Assembly: GCA_020744425.1 (NCBI GenBank)
Contig: JAGMUV010000002.1
Location: forward strand, 744,001-808,000
Reading direction: 5' to 3'
Length of the DNA: 64,000 nucleotides
Origin: Dactylonectria macrodidyma
Taxonomy: Eukaryota > Ascomycota > Sordariomycetes > Hypocreales > Nectriaceae
Position numbers and translations under genes: made by a program. Positions 35,101 through 46,595 of the stretch are shown here, one piece after another (position 1 is the first letter of the stretch; each line of letters begins with the position of its first letter). Below the pieces are notes generated by a model. It saw only the letters and a list, made by a program, of their open reading frames with translations, made no database searches and was not told the origin of the DNA.

Positions 35101-35617
35101 GACGGGATATGCTTCTTCACAGTCTGTGAGATCCGTGTCAATGGCGGGGAGATCGGCAATGAGACGGGAAGGATGAAGCCGCTAGGGACGCTATGACAAG
35201 CTTCTTGGCTAGTTGAAACAGCGAGCTTATTTGTCGGGAATAACTATGAAAAATATAGTTTGTCCATGTTCATTTCGCCAAGCCGTTTTCATCGAGTGGA
35301 GCATGTACACGACGAAATCTGAAACGAACATCTCAACTACCAGACTTACACACCAGAGTATTCAAATGAATGACAGCAAAATCCGGGCTATGCCTCTCTC
35401 AAGGCACCTAGTCCAAAGAGATAGAAGAGAAGATATAAAAAAAAAAAAAATCCCCCCAATCAGCATATCCTCATTTTTATTTTTTGTAACACGCCAAATG
35501 CGGTGTTAGTACCACCACACACTCACTCCCGCAAGCCCTGCCGGTCCTGGAGAAAGAAAATATCTGATTTGCATGCTAGGCATGAGAGCAAAAAGCGATA
35601 TTGGTGCAGGTCGTGTC
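32138..35617. other. Intergenic region, no gene seen
   Basis: This 3.5-kb space lies between two minus-strand genes, so it holds the chitin synthase promoter and long leader and the deacetylase 3' flank. CT-rich tracts lie upstream of the chitin synthase start. TATATAA occurs near 35067 but no credible plus-strand exon follows. An A12-type run lies at about 35438-35450. The ORF at 33815-34132 plus has no family signature. Confidence 0.45.
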
Positions 35618-37401
35618 TCAGGTACAGGTTCCATACCCGCTCTGGCATCCGGCGCCACAGTGACCAGCACTGCTCCCGCTGCATGAAGGATGCTTCGTTA
35701 GCATTGCTACAGCTTAGGGCGAGGTGTGTTTCTCGCCGCGGCTCGCCGACACTTACCAGTAGCCGTACTGAGAGCAGCAGGTCTTGGCACCATAGTTTGC
35801 GCATGTAGCACCGACCACAGGCCCCGCAAAGCCCGTTAGTCGTGTCCATCACCTCTTCCGAAGTTGGGTTGCACTCGCCAAAGTTGGTGTCGCAGCCGGT
35901 GCCGCAGTATACATCGCTCGAGCCACTAGGAAGAAGAGGGAAGTGCCCCATCAGCACAAAAAGCCTCTCAGACACCGAATATGGCTAAACACCCTGGGGC
36001 AATAAGGCAAAGAAGAAGAAGTCAAAGCATCATGCAAGCATGCCCGAGGGCCGAAATATCTACGCGTGACGGTGAAAACGTACCAGTAGCCGTAGAAGGA
36101 GCAACAGTTGCCGAACCCAGATTCGATGCAGGTATAGCCTGTATCACCGCCACATCGCTGGTTTGGGGAAATGACAACTCCGCTGGTTGCCGTGGCCGAG
36201 CTGGAGAATTTCAAGCTCGTGGACGAGACGTTGGACCTTGTCGTTGTTGTCGTTGCCGGGCTAGGGGTGTCCCCTGTCGAATCTTCACGATACCAGTTCT
36301 GTATGGGATCGCCGAGGCACTCGCCAACCGTCACTAACTTGTAGCCACGGTCTTGTGCCGCCCTGATCATGTAAGTTGTCAAGTTTGTGACAGTCTGCTC
36401 GTGCACATCGTGAGCCAAGACGATATACGAGTTGCTGGCAGCATCCAGCGATACACCAGCATCGAATCGATCCTTGGCGTTCTGGATCAGCGCCGACGAG
36501 TCGTGCTCCCAGTCTTTAGTGTCAAGATCTGTGTTGATAACGTGGTAGCCGAGCTCACTCATCAGTGCCTGGCAGCCTGAACTGACGCTGCATTCGAGAT
36601 AAGGGGGCCGCATATACGTAGGAATCCATCCGAAGATGTTGCGGAGAGCCATTTCGTTGTAGATCATCTCAGTCCGCTGGATGATTCTATTAACGTCGTT
36701 GAGGTCGCGATGAGTCCACGTGTGGCTGGTAATGTGGTGGCCAGCGGCATACATGCGACGCAGCACGCCAGGCCAGTCCAAGGACGAGTCGTCGATGTGG
36801 CCCTTGCCTCTATTGTTTCCTGCAATCATAAAGGTCGCCTTGACATCGTACTCGTCCAAGACGTCAAGGATATCATTGGTGTAAGTGAACGGACCGTCAT
36901 CAAAGGTCAATGCCATCATCCCGGGCTCGGTGCAGCTCGTGATGATGTTACCTGTGATTACACCCGTCAGTCATCGGAGGTAGAGCAAATCACAGCATCT
37001 GTGTTGCAAAACGCACCATAGGGCACATCGCCAACCTGGGGTCGGGCGATGCTGGCGGTGCTTGTCCCGCCAGGGCCGAAGCTGTATCGAGTGTTAGCTG
37101 TCGTGCCTCATCTTGACTCTCTCCGAGATCCTGGAGAGCCTCACAAAGTGTCACAGGAGTCACTGTAGTCCAGCTGGCAGCTCGATCCAGCGCAATAATC
37201 GCTAGAAGTGCCACAATAGCCGCTCCCCGAACAGCAAGATCCTGGGTCGCACGATCCAACCCCTTGACCACATTCGCTGCCAGCACGCTCCTCGAGCATA
37301 ACGTGGCTCGGTGTAAGATACCCTGCCAGTGCAGGACTCGTGATGACCACTCCGGTATGAAGCATGACGCAAGTGAGGGTGGAGGACATAGTAGCCTTCA
37401 T
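35618..37401 (-). CDS. Chitin deacetylase (NodB polysaccharide deacetylase) with three CBM18 modules; frameshift in last module
   Basis: Exons 37401-37145, 37081-37017, 36951-36084, 35925-35757 and 35678-35618. A signal peptide precedes CBM18 module 1 (ECGQGVGSCDPGSCCSGSGYCG). The catalytic domain shows TFDDGP (about D125/D126), SHTWTH and RPPYLE, the metal and acid/base motifs of carbohydrate esterase family 4. A Ser/Thr linker leads to module 2 (QRCGGDTGYTC, NCCSFYGYC, CGTGCDTNFGEC). Module 3 (TCANYGAKTCCSQYGYC, then CGAGCQSGYGTC and TGA) is in another frame: four G on the minus strand at 35825-35822 would need to be three. Introns cut modules 2 and 3 at the same spot, inside the Cys codon of GYC. 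It removes acetyl groups from chitin outside the cell. With the base as given, the protein would end differently; a sequencing error or a recent mutation are both possible. Confidence 0.87.
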
Positions 37402-39804
37402 CTTGACTCTGGAACAAGAGGAATGACTTGGAGAAAATTCAAGCAGGACAAAAAACGGATGACTCGGATGGCGAATGATGAAAAGGGTACAGGTGATACT
37501 GGATGAAGGACAGGATGAAGGACAAGGCCCTATTTACATAGCCACGTCGATATGCATAATATTTCCAATGGAGAAGAACAAGATCAATAGGAGAGCCTGT
37601 GATCCGGGTCGTTGAACCCATTATTGGACACGAGAAATCTACGGGCAAATGCTCCTAGGCCAGCCAGGCGGCCTAGCGTCCGACACGGCGCCAGTGGCTA
37701 ACAACAACCAGCCATCTTTAGTCTGCTCTCCATCGTAGTCGGAGGTCGTGTCGGAATTTCGCGTGGAAGAGACTATCGATTTGAACATCGCGGCGGGACC
37801 AATGTGTGAAAGACTTCGTAAGCTGGCTGCGTTGACGCAGTGACAGTTGAGCCACGAGTTGTGGCGAAGGATTGTTGCCGAAGACCATGGCTCACCCTCA
37901 CCGGAGTCAACGGAGCCATAAAATCACAAAAACAAACCTGGTTTACACGATGTAGTACAGACATTGAGCTGGCGGCATTTCACCAGCTCAATGTGGAGAC
38001 AACTACCCATGTAATGATGATCTCTGGGCTGGATACTATCTAGGCAGGCTTAGATAAATCCCAAGAAATCAGCCCTGAGTAGGGAGCACTGACCTTGGTA
38101 ACCCATCATCTATAGCAGGTAATGGAAGGGAGGTGTAACATGCTGCCCTAATTCCACTCCCTTCTCACTTGGGAAAAGAAGCCGAACAGGCCCAGTCCCA
38201 GCATCTGAGTCGACACCGAGTGGACTGGGCTGCGGGGCACTCTCGTATTGAGCCACTTTTTCGGGTCGTGCAACATGCTGCACAGAGAACTCCCGACTCG
38301 AGAGACAACCTTAATACAGAGACAATGGCACCCACCTGGTACCACATCTCAGGCCGGCCTGGTAGTCTCCAGAGCTTGGATCTTCCCAGCCACGTTAAGC
38401 GGAAAATTTCTCTCTGTATAATCGTCTGCGTAGAAAATGCATGTCGGATAGAAGGGCGAGAGTCCATCAAGCGCCTAGTATGACACCATGCTGAGGCAAC
38501 CGTTCCATTTGGTGTTGTGAAACCAGTCTTGGTCGGACTTCGGAGTAAACGATCGGAAAAGCCAACCATGTTATTTCCGGTCGCAGATTGCCTGAGATCC
38601 AACTAATATGGTGCTTTTCGAGGTGGCGGTGCCAACTATAGGCCCCTCGTTGGTCGAGATCGGCAACTGCGGTTGGACTCTGCTGCACGACAAGTGTGAC
38701 GGTACACGTTTCTGTTCCTGAATTTTCGTCCCTGGCGAAACTGTGTACGAAGTAAGCATAATCCCGTCTGCGTGTGCCCGGCCGAGATGGAGGGAGGCAC
38801 CGCCAATGTGGAGTTTGTGACCGCTGCTTCATGTACCTGAACATGGAAGTTGTACATCGGCATGATTTAGTTTGATTCAAACCTGTGTTAATCAGTCGAC
38901 TCAACCCAAGTACCTAGCCGGTAATCCCTGATGTAAACCTCTATTGCGGATCTATTAGCGGATCAAATTCCCAGCAATCAGGCTGGCTGAGGGAGTGTCG
39001 AGAATTTGTGCTGTCGCACAATCGCTCACCTTCTATTCGTTCTGTCGATTCTGGCCCACAACGCACTTGTCTCACCCGGTCCGAGCTGGAGGCATCATAG
39101 GCATGCAGCTTGCAGCTACTCGGGTATCTTGGCCGTTTTAGAATAGAACCAATGCTCGGTCTTTTACTAGGCTCGGTGAACAGTCTCAAATGCTTGTGAA
39201 ACTCCCCAGATGTGTTAATTCTCGATGATGCTAGCACGCCAGGTTCGGATGGCTGCCGAACTTTTGGGCCTCCGTAATCCGAGTACGGCACCCAGCTGCC
39301 AAACAAGCTGTCAACACGAAACAGTTCACCTGTATCTCGGAAGAAGTTACGAGGTGGCGGTTTGCGAGCTCGGGTGGTGATCACAAGGGGGGCCGCTCCT
39401 CTTTCTCACATCGGGACAAGGCCATACCTGTCTCAGTACGTTGATGTGACGGCTATTGATGTTTCGAGCCGCACGCCCATGGGAGGCGCGCTCACCGCAT
39501 CCAGATCGACACCAGCTTAGAGGTAGACATCAATTGCAGAAAGTGTACTTTGCGTCTGCTGGACACCACGTGGCGAGGTTGCTGACGTGGAGTCCGGCAG
39601 AAGCACGAAGTCGATCTCCATCTCTGGCTATAATCTGATCTCTGAGGATCGTCACCGCCTCGCTGCACCTCATCAATTTTGTAGCCTTCGTCAGCTTTTC
39701 GGTCCTTGTATTCGGCTCTTGAATATCTTGTCCCGTGGCCCCGTTGAATTTTAATCACTCCACACCACTCACTCGTTAGCAACACTTCGTCAATCGTTTC
39801 AATC
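37402..39804. other. Intergenic region, no confident gene
   Basis: This 2.4-kb space lies between divergent genes. Minus-strand ORFs of 145-147 codons occur at 38165-38602, 38467-38904 and 38941-39384. Only the last looks somewhat protein-like and it lacks an ATG (see separate entry). No RNA gene or repeat was seen. The right end holds the dehydrogenase promoter. Confidence 0.45.
38941..39425 (-). pseudogene. Possible small gene or remnant, interrupted at a G6 tract
   Basis: The open frame 39384-38941 (147 codons) begins with GTG and has no in-frame ATG. An ATG at 39425 opens a frame (MALSRCEKEERPPL) that stops just after six G (39387-39392, plus strand); one extra base there would join the two frames into about 161 residues (then RKPPPRNFFRDTGELFRVDS). 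I recognise no family. This is weak: base composition is not clearly coding. Confidence 0.2.
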
Positions 39805-41166
39805 ATGACCCAACTTCTCCCTCCCAGTCTCCTCAGCCAGGAGCTCCCTTTAATCTCCAGGGACGCCGAATCCAAACCGTGGAGTTTCTCGGATCGAGGA
39901 TACTACGACATCACCCCTCCCAGCGAGATTTCGGAGACTCCAGATGCATTCTCTCATCCGATCCAGGTCTCCATCGATAAGGACACAAGACCTCTCGTCG
40001 CCGTTATTGGCGTTGGATATGTTGGCGAGCATCTCGTGAACGTCTTCTCGAATAATTATAGCGTTCTTGGATTCGATGTATCGGAGGTCAGGGCCCAGCA
40101 GTTGGCGGACAAGCACGAGGCAAATGGCAAGGCGCGATTCACATCCAATGCCTGCGACCTTTCTGAAGCTACTCACTTCTTGATATCGGTGCCAACGCTG
40201 TTGCTTCCGGACAAGACCATTGACTCTTCGTATCTTCGGAGCGCACTCTCTGCTGTTGGTCTCTACGCTCGAAGGGGTGCAACTGTTGTCATTGAGAGTT
40301 CTGTGGCAGTTGGCATGACCCGGGAGTTGCTCGGGCCATTGGCCAAAGAGCGTGGATACTTTGCCGGCATGTCTCCAGAGCGCGTGGATCCTGGTCGAGT
40401 CGAGCCGGCCGCGTATGCTATTCCGAAGGTCGTGTCTGGTCTGGACGATGTTGTTCCAGGCTCACTAGATGCCATCACCCGGCTCTATTCCCAATGTTTC
40501 CAACAGGTGATTCCTGTCTCACAGCCGGAGGTTGCTGAGATGATGAAGCTGTACGAAAACTGTCAGCGGATGGTTTGCATTGCCTACGCCAACGAGATGG
40601 CCGATGCTTGCCATGGACACAACATCGACCCGTTTGAGGTTTGCCGCGCCGCATCCACCAAACCTTTTGGCTACATGCCCTTCTCCCCAGGACTCGGCGT
40701 CGGTGGACATTGCATCCCTGTCAACCCATGGTATTTGCTGTCCAACAGCCCCTTCCCTGTCCTCAAGATGGCGTCCGAGAAAATGATGGCTCGTCCCGAC
40801 GCTGTTGCTCAGCGTGCCGTCGACCACTTACGTGCGGAATCCCGTGACGTATTGAGGCACCGAGTGCTCGTTGTCGGCATTGGTTTCAAACGTGGACAGT
40901 CTCATCTGGCCAACTCCCCTGGGCTAGAGCTGGCCAAGAGCCTCGTGCTGACGAACAAGGTCGATGTCGCGTGGGCGGACCCTTTGGTGAGGCAGGATGC
41001 GGTGCCTCAAATCGCTCGTCTAGCTGAAAGTGACTGGACCGTCGAGTCACTGGAGCAAATGTTCGATATGATCATCATCGCATTCCACCAGGAAGGACTA
41101 GATTTTGACGTCCTTGACCGCGTCCAGGGCGTGCACGTTCAACACTGGTGTGCTCGAGGCGAATGA
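39805..41166 (+). CDS. Nucleotide-sugar dehydrogenase (UDP-glucose / UDP-HexNAc 6-dehydrogenase family)
   Basis: Single exon, 453 residues. After a 60-residue extension, the Rossmann motif GVGYVG (about 69-74) and the acidic GFD turn bind NAD. The middle has ESSVAVGMTREL and MSPERVDPGR, then the helix with EMMKLYENCQRMVCIAYANEM. The catalytic cysteine is C303 in GVGGHCIPVNP, and the C-terminal UDP-binding domain shows GIGFKRGQSHLANSPGLELAKSL. The enzyme class oxidises C6 of a nucleotide sugar to the acid with 2 NAD. The motif pattern (SPERVDPGR, GGHCIPVNPWYL) is closer to bacterial WecC/TuaD-like UDP-HexNAc dehydrogenases than to eukaryotic UDP-glucose dehydrogenase; the exact substrate is inference. 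Lack of introns would fit transfer but does not prove it. The ATG context (CAATCATGACC) is acceptable and no better start exists. Confidence 0.9.
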   Translation: MTQLLPPSLLSQELPLISRDAESKPWSFSDRGYYDITPPSEISETPDAFSHPIQVSIDKDTRPLVAVIGVGYVGEHLVNVFSNNYSVLGFDVSEVRAQQLADKHEANGKARFTSNACDLSEATHFLISVPTLLLPDKTIDSSYLRSALSAVGLYARRGATVVIESSVAVGMTRELLGPLAKERGYFAGMSPERVDPGRVEPAAYAIPKVVSGLDDVVPGSLDAITRLYSQCFQQVIPVSQPEVAEMMKLYENCQRMVCIAYANEMADACHGHNIDPFEVCRAASTKPFGYMPFSPGLGVGGHCIPVNPWYLLSNSPFPVLKMASEKMMARPDAVAQRAVDHLRAESRDVLRHRVLVVGIGFKRGQSHLANSPGLELAKSLVLTNKVDVAWADPLVRQDAVPQIARLAESDWTVESLEQMFDMIIIAFHQEGLDFDVLDRVQGVHVQHWCARGE

Positions 41167-41912
41167 CTGTGATCAAGATGCTGGTATCAAGAAGGACTGG
41201 CGAGGAAGGCAAGGATGATGAAAGACTCAACTTCTCTCTTGATAAAGATTTGGCTTGCCTTTTAAAATGGGATGGGCGAGGATTATACGCGGCCTTGGTC
41301 GAGGCCTTGGCTTTTGGTCACGTTTTTACTCTTTTCGTGTTTAGGCAGGCGCGTAGGGAAGGTCGGTTCGTGGCTGACCCAGTGGCTTCCTCCTTTTCTG
41401 TGTTGTTACTCGTGGCTGGCCATGGCTTCATTTCAACCTTGCCATGAGGGTGTCCGAAGAAGGAAAAGGGTTAGGAAAAACTAAGGCGTACGAGATTTAG
41501 ACAGAAGTCATCGAGGTCGGTTAACATTTTGATTGTGCATTTTAACACTCTTGAGTCTTAGTGGAATGGTGGGCTCATCAATGGGTGGACTGGCGGCTCT
41601 CGCCAAGTGCCATGCCACCACTTCATCGTGCGACAACGGCGTTTCATCATACCACCCGGATTTCCCTCTTCTGTCATCGGTAGAAAGAAACACGCAAAGT
41701 AGTTTGGGATAGAGCATACAAGAGATTCCATTATATTCGAATAAAGTCGCTTGAACCCAGTCTTTTCTAGTTCTACCTTGTTGCCTTGCATCCGCACCTG
41801 CGGCTGATCCAGAGTTGTCAAGCTGTGCGACGACTCGCATAGAGGTATGGAATAAAAATGATGGAAGACCCGCCTGCTGCAATTCTAAATATTGCCTACA
41901 GCTCTCAAACTC
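41167..41912. other. Convergent intergenic spacer
   Basis: About 750 bases between two converging genes. The plus-strand ORF at 41148-41447 overlaps the dehydrogenase end in another frame and has no signature. I see nothing else here. Confidence 0.45.
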
Positions 41913-42900
41913 TCACAGCTCGTCAGATGCCCGTATATGCCCATAACCCGTCGCCGTCCACTTTTTCAGTTCTTCTGGCGTGTTACGAAGTAAAAGCTCC
42001 AGCGAGATGTCGATGTTGTCATACCGAGGCAACCGATTTCTCAACGGGTCGAGAACCTCAACGCGAAACTGCTCCCTCATCTCGACGAACCTTTTTCTAT
42101 CAAATGTATCTTGAGACTTAGAATTCACATCCCAACCACACTCGAGATACAGGTCTCGGATTTTCAGCTGCGCCATCCTATTGTCATGCCTTGCTTGCCA
42201 ATTTCCAAGCCTTCGTTCGGGAACCTCTTCTCTTTTGCGATAGTCCTCATCAGGATAGAAGTCCACTTCTCCAGCAAAGCCAAGGAACTGCAACTTGCGA
42301 TACTTCTCGGTCCACGGACCCAAGATCTCAGTCGGTAGCTTCACTGGTGCGTGGTTAAATCCTCTAACTTCCGGCTCCGAATCGAATGACTTCCACTCTC
42401 TTAACAGACCTGCTGTTTGTGAATATTGAAGTTCAGATATCACATAACACTACTCACATGTCTCGGTATCATAAATCCATGTGATTCCATAAACATTTTG
42501 CGTAGACAGTCGAATGCATGTGCCCGGGATCAGATACTCATCATCCATCGGGTCGTCATCCATCTGGCGTAAAAATTCGTAGTAACCAATGTTTGGTTCG
42601 CCTCTTGTGGTGAAACTGAGAGGAAAGGTACTCGGCATTATCTCAATATCATGCCGCACTTTAAATCCAGTTTCGTCCGCGTCCTTAGCCCAGGTGTCCA
42701 GATAGGGAAGTCTCCCCATCAGCTGGACAGCTTCAGGGGAGAACCCTGCTTCTAACGCGACGATGGCGTTGGCTTCAAAGCCCTTGATGCCGGATATGGG
42801 GTCTGGAAATTTCAGTGTGGGTTTCGGAACGACGCATTAGTTGCACTAGAACTGTGTAGAAGTCGGTGAGAGCCTCAAAGAGGTTTACGTGGCGATCCAT
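41913..42900 (-). pseudogene. Hypothetical protein gene, apparently frameshifted near the 5' end
   Basis: I do not recognise a named family. Exon 42900-42458 and exon 42412-41913 are joined by a clean GT-AG intron within a Ser codon (ETS/GLLREWKSF). The 3' part is a soluble, Trp- and Glu-rich protein (GPWTEKYRKLQFLGFAGEVDFYP, WQARHDNRMAQLKIRDLYLECGW). The ATG at 42900 begins MDRHVNLFEALTDFYTVL, but this frame ends in a stop before the main frame (PDPISGIKGFEANAIVALEAGF) is reached. The main frame itself is closed upstream by TAA about 65 bases after the ATG. No canonical intron with the right phase joins the two. One base lost in CTAATGCG would give a continuous protein of about 313 residues. 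Either the gene is decaying, the base call is wrong, or the true first exon lies elsewhere. Confidence 0.55.
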
Positions 42901-43162
42901 TGTCTTATTTGGATGGGGTTCGAGAATGACCTGACTCTGGTGGGGGAATTGAAAATTGAAAGATCAGACAGAAGATAGCAGTTGAAGATCTTATTTACCA
43001 CTTCAAATGAGGGGCGAGCTTTTTAATTGGCTAGACAATCCCTGGCTTCAATAATGACACATTCCTCCTCCCCACCAACTGTCTGGTGATCACCACGCCG
43101 TAGTGATCGAGGGTAAAGAAATCGAATGTTGTTCATAGTTCCACATATTTTTGGGGGAGATT

Positions 43163-43453
43163 TTAACGTCTTGGTAATTCCGTAGAAGTAGGCGATTCGT
43201 TTTCGGGGGAGTCAACCGAACTCCGCCCATGAGCTGATTCGATTCGAGGTTGGTTGGCGAAAGGAAACGAATTTTCCCCACGAGTCCGTAGCCATTGCAT
43301 AAGGATTATCAGAACGCTGAGTATGGTGAATGAGATAATTGAAATGCGAAGAATAATTAAAATCTGCGTTGCTTGGACTTGAGTCGCGTCTTGTGAACCA
43401 ATTAGAAAGGGTGTCAATGAAGAAAATGTGTGGAAAATGAGTGACTCCGACAC
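43163..43453 (-). other. Small membrane-protein-like open frame without ATG
   Basis: An open frame of about 96 codons contains one strong membrane segment (ILIILRISIISFTILSVLIILMQWL) followed by an acidic Ser-rich tail (SSVDSPENESPTS). The first codon available is GTG and the frame is closed upstream by TAA, so a spliced first exon would be needed. I could not find a convincing donor. It may be a real exon, a remnant, or chance. Confidence 0.25.
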
Positions 43454-43912
43454 TAATGAAAGGGTGGATTAAGTGTTGACAAGAAAAAGCGTGAACATAT
43501 CTCGAGAAACGCTTATTATAAATAAGGAATCTCGACTTCAATTTGTATCATTATTACTTCCAGCCTGAAGAGCTTGAAGCCGACTGCCTATTAGACACCG
43601 TCAGCCGCAATCATGCTGTGGCTTTCTCAATTACTACCCAGTTGACTCAGGCAACAACAATTCTTTCAGCTACTTCACCAAATATAGGATCAAAACCTTC
43701 CGACTGAATAACGCCATCATTTAACTTATCGGACCTCATTTCGTTTCGATCTGTTGTCGCAAGCGATTTCTCAAGGCAGCAGTTTAACACGCGAACCAGC
43801 CACAACGGCTGACGTGCCACTGCAACGCTAACGGGGCAGCTGAGATGGATCGGGAAAGTCACTGCGCTTGGCAATGCCATCTCATGTGAGGCCTCTTGGA
43901 TTTTCCTTGATC

Positions 43913-46595
43913 CTAAAATTCGGGCATGTCGTATAGGTCATCGGGATCTGCCATACGTATTAGTTCTGCCACATCGTCTGGAAAGCGAGAGGTAAGAGAC
44001 CTACCTTTACCATGGGTGCTGATGAATTGCTCCAATTCTTGCACCCTCTTATCAATTTCGCTCAGGCCCTCGTCAAGGCTCTCCTTCACCTTTTCGTTAT
44101 GCTCAGCAGCACCTGTGAGAGCTCTGATTGCGACATCAAACCTGCTCACAGAATTACGTAGCATCATGTCGAATGGCGTCGTCGTACTGCCTTCTTCGTT
44201 GTATCCATTAACGCTAATCCGGTCCAAATTCGGGCGCCCAAACAACAGACCCTGAAGCTCAGCTGCGTAGCCGTGGTAATTGAAGCACACTGGTCGGTTA
44301 TCGGTGAACAGATCCTGGAAATCGGAACGGTTGAGTGAGTGAGGATGGCGGGATTCATTGACGAGCACCATCAAATCCGTGACGTTGACGACACGGACTC
44401 GCAGGTCAGGCATCACAGTTCGGAGTAACTCGGCCGCTTTCACCACCTCGAATGTCACTTCAACGCCGATTCCAACAAGAACCACATCGGGATCTTTTCC
44501 ATCGTCATTGGATGCAAATTCCCATCTTGATGCGCCTTTTTTACAGTGCTCAGCAGCGTCCTCCGGGGAGAGGTAGACGACGGTTGGCTGCTTCGAGCCA
44601 ATCATCAGATTGACATAGTTCTTCGACTTCAGGCAATGATCTATCGTGCTGAGGAAGCAATTGGCATCTGGTGGCAAGTAGACACGCGCTGCGTCTGGCT
44701 TCAGGTTCAGTACAGCTCCGATGAAGGAGGGGTTCTGATGCGAGAAGCCGTTGTGCTCCTGGCGTGCCCATGTACTCGTCTCGATGTAGTTGATGGAACT
44801 GAGATCGCCTCTCCAATCAATGTCTCTCGCGATTTTGTTGAACTTGGAGTACTGCACCATCATTGTGTGGATGATGCCCAGGAACGACTCGTAGCTCGGG
44901 AACAGGCCTGTGCGGCCTGTCAACGTGTAGCCTTGGAGAAGTGCTTGGCAGCAATGCTCTGAGAGGATCTCGATGACCCGACCACCGCTGGCGCGGGAAT
45001 ACTCATCCCACTGGAAGTTGCGGCCCGTGTTCTGGAAGAGACCATTGAGCTTATTGCTCTCTAGCTCATCAGGAGAAAAGACTCGAAAGCTCTTTGGGTT
45101 TTCACAAGAGACGGCGTTGAGAAATTTGCCCGTCTCCTGCATACAACTGACAGATTCAGAACTTTTGACAGCAAACGATTTCCAGTCGGGCATCTTCAGC
45201 GGCTGATATGAGTCGTATGTCTGCTGGAGCTGTCCGAGTCGCTTGGAGCTTTTCTCTGGCACAATGTCGAGAACACTCTTGGCAGGCTTGCCATCGGGAA
45301 GTAGTCTACCGGGATCATAGCTCTGAAGCCAAGTTTGGAGAATCTTCAGGTGTTCTTCGTCCTTGTTCGCGTTGGGGACGGGAATTTGGTGCGAATGAAA
45401 AGAGCCCTCAATGAATTCGCCATCCACCTTTTTAGGGCCTGTCCAACCCTTTGGTGTTCGGAGAACGATCATCGGCCATCGTGGCTTTATAATCGGTTTA
45501 CCCTCCCGAGCTGCCGTTTGGATTTTCTTGATCTCCTCAAGGGCCCAGTCCAGCGCACTAGCGAGCTCGACGTCGATCCGTTCGAGGGTTTCGGCAATGA
45601 ACACTTGATAGCCATAGCCGGTGAAGAGACATACAAGCTCTTTGTCGTCCATGCAGCCGAATATGGTACGTTCGCTGATTTTGAACCCATTGACGTGCAA
45701 AATGGGAATGACAGCTCCGGACTCGGCGGGATCCAGATACTTGGTCAGATGCCAGGCTCTACACATTAATTAACACCATAAATAGTGGCTTAGTAGCACA
45801 GGCAATACATACGCTGCAGTGGGGCCAGTTTCCGCCTCTCCGTCGCCGATAACGCATGTCACAATCAAATCAGGATTGTCCATGACGGCACCGAATGAGA
45901 CGGCGAGAGCATAGCCCAGTTCACCGCCCTCGTGAATGGCGCCAGGGGTCTCAGAGTTGATGTGACTAGGTTCGTGTGAGTGGTGGGTCATCAGCTCAGA
46001 TACTGTGCGCTTACCTGGGAAAGCCTCCTGGGGTCGAGAACTTGGTGATCAAGTTGTTCAAACCACTTTTATCTGTGGGATATTTCTCAGGGAAGAACTT
46101 TTCCAAAGATCCCTCTAGCCAGAGCGCGGCCAGGGCTGCTGGGGCGCCGTGTCCTGGGCCGACAACAAACATCACGTCAAGATCATGCTTGCGAATGAAG
46201 AGATTGAGATGAGACCACACAAGAATGAGACCGGGACATGTTCCCCAATGGCCTAATTTGGTTAACTGTAGTCGGAAAGTAGTGGCTGAGCGGCTCACCT
46301 AACAACCGCGGCTTGACATCTTCGAGTTTTAAATCCTTTTCAATCAAGACATTGTCTTTCAGAAAGATCATAGCTGTCAGAGCATCAGCACATTATCCAT
46401 TCGAGCTAGCTACCCTATGCCATGAAACTCACACCCTGCAATGTAACAGGCCGCCTTTTGAAAGTCATGCAAGGACTGCAAAATATTGTCCTCCAGATGA
46501 ACTTTCGGGATCCGGGGTATGAGGTACAATGTCTCATCCGGCAATTGACTCGACAGAGGTGGGGGGTTGGGCTTGTCTATCACTTCTCCAGGCAT
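43913..46595 (-). CDS. Xylulose-5-phosphate/fructose-6-phosphate phosphoketolase
   Basis: Six exons: 46595-46433, 46373-46299, 46252-46015, 45965-45813, 45758-44005 and 43947-43913; the phases fit and give 805 residues, the usual size. N-terminal [21 protein letters not shown] and [10 protein letters not shown], then [15 protein letters not shown] and the thiamine-diphosphate motif [11 protein letters not shown] are all family signatures. [16 protein letters not shown] and the C-terminal FNYHGYA region follow. The enzyme splits xylulose 5-phosphate (or fructose 6-phosphate) with phosphate to acetyl phosphate and a sugar phosphate, in the cytosol, with thiamine diphosphate and Mg. The last exon is only 11 codons ([11 protein letters not shown]); reading through its intron would replace HGKDPDD with a longer tail, so splicing is favoured but not proven. 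It is divergent from catalase across 925 bases. Confidence 0.93.

Noticed and set aside
38165..38904. Two overlapping 145-codon minus-strand ORFs
   Set aside because: No recognisable family, no matching splice sites and no coding-like composition.
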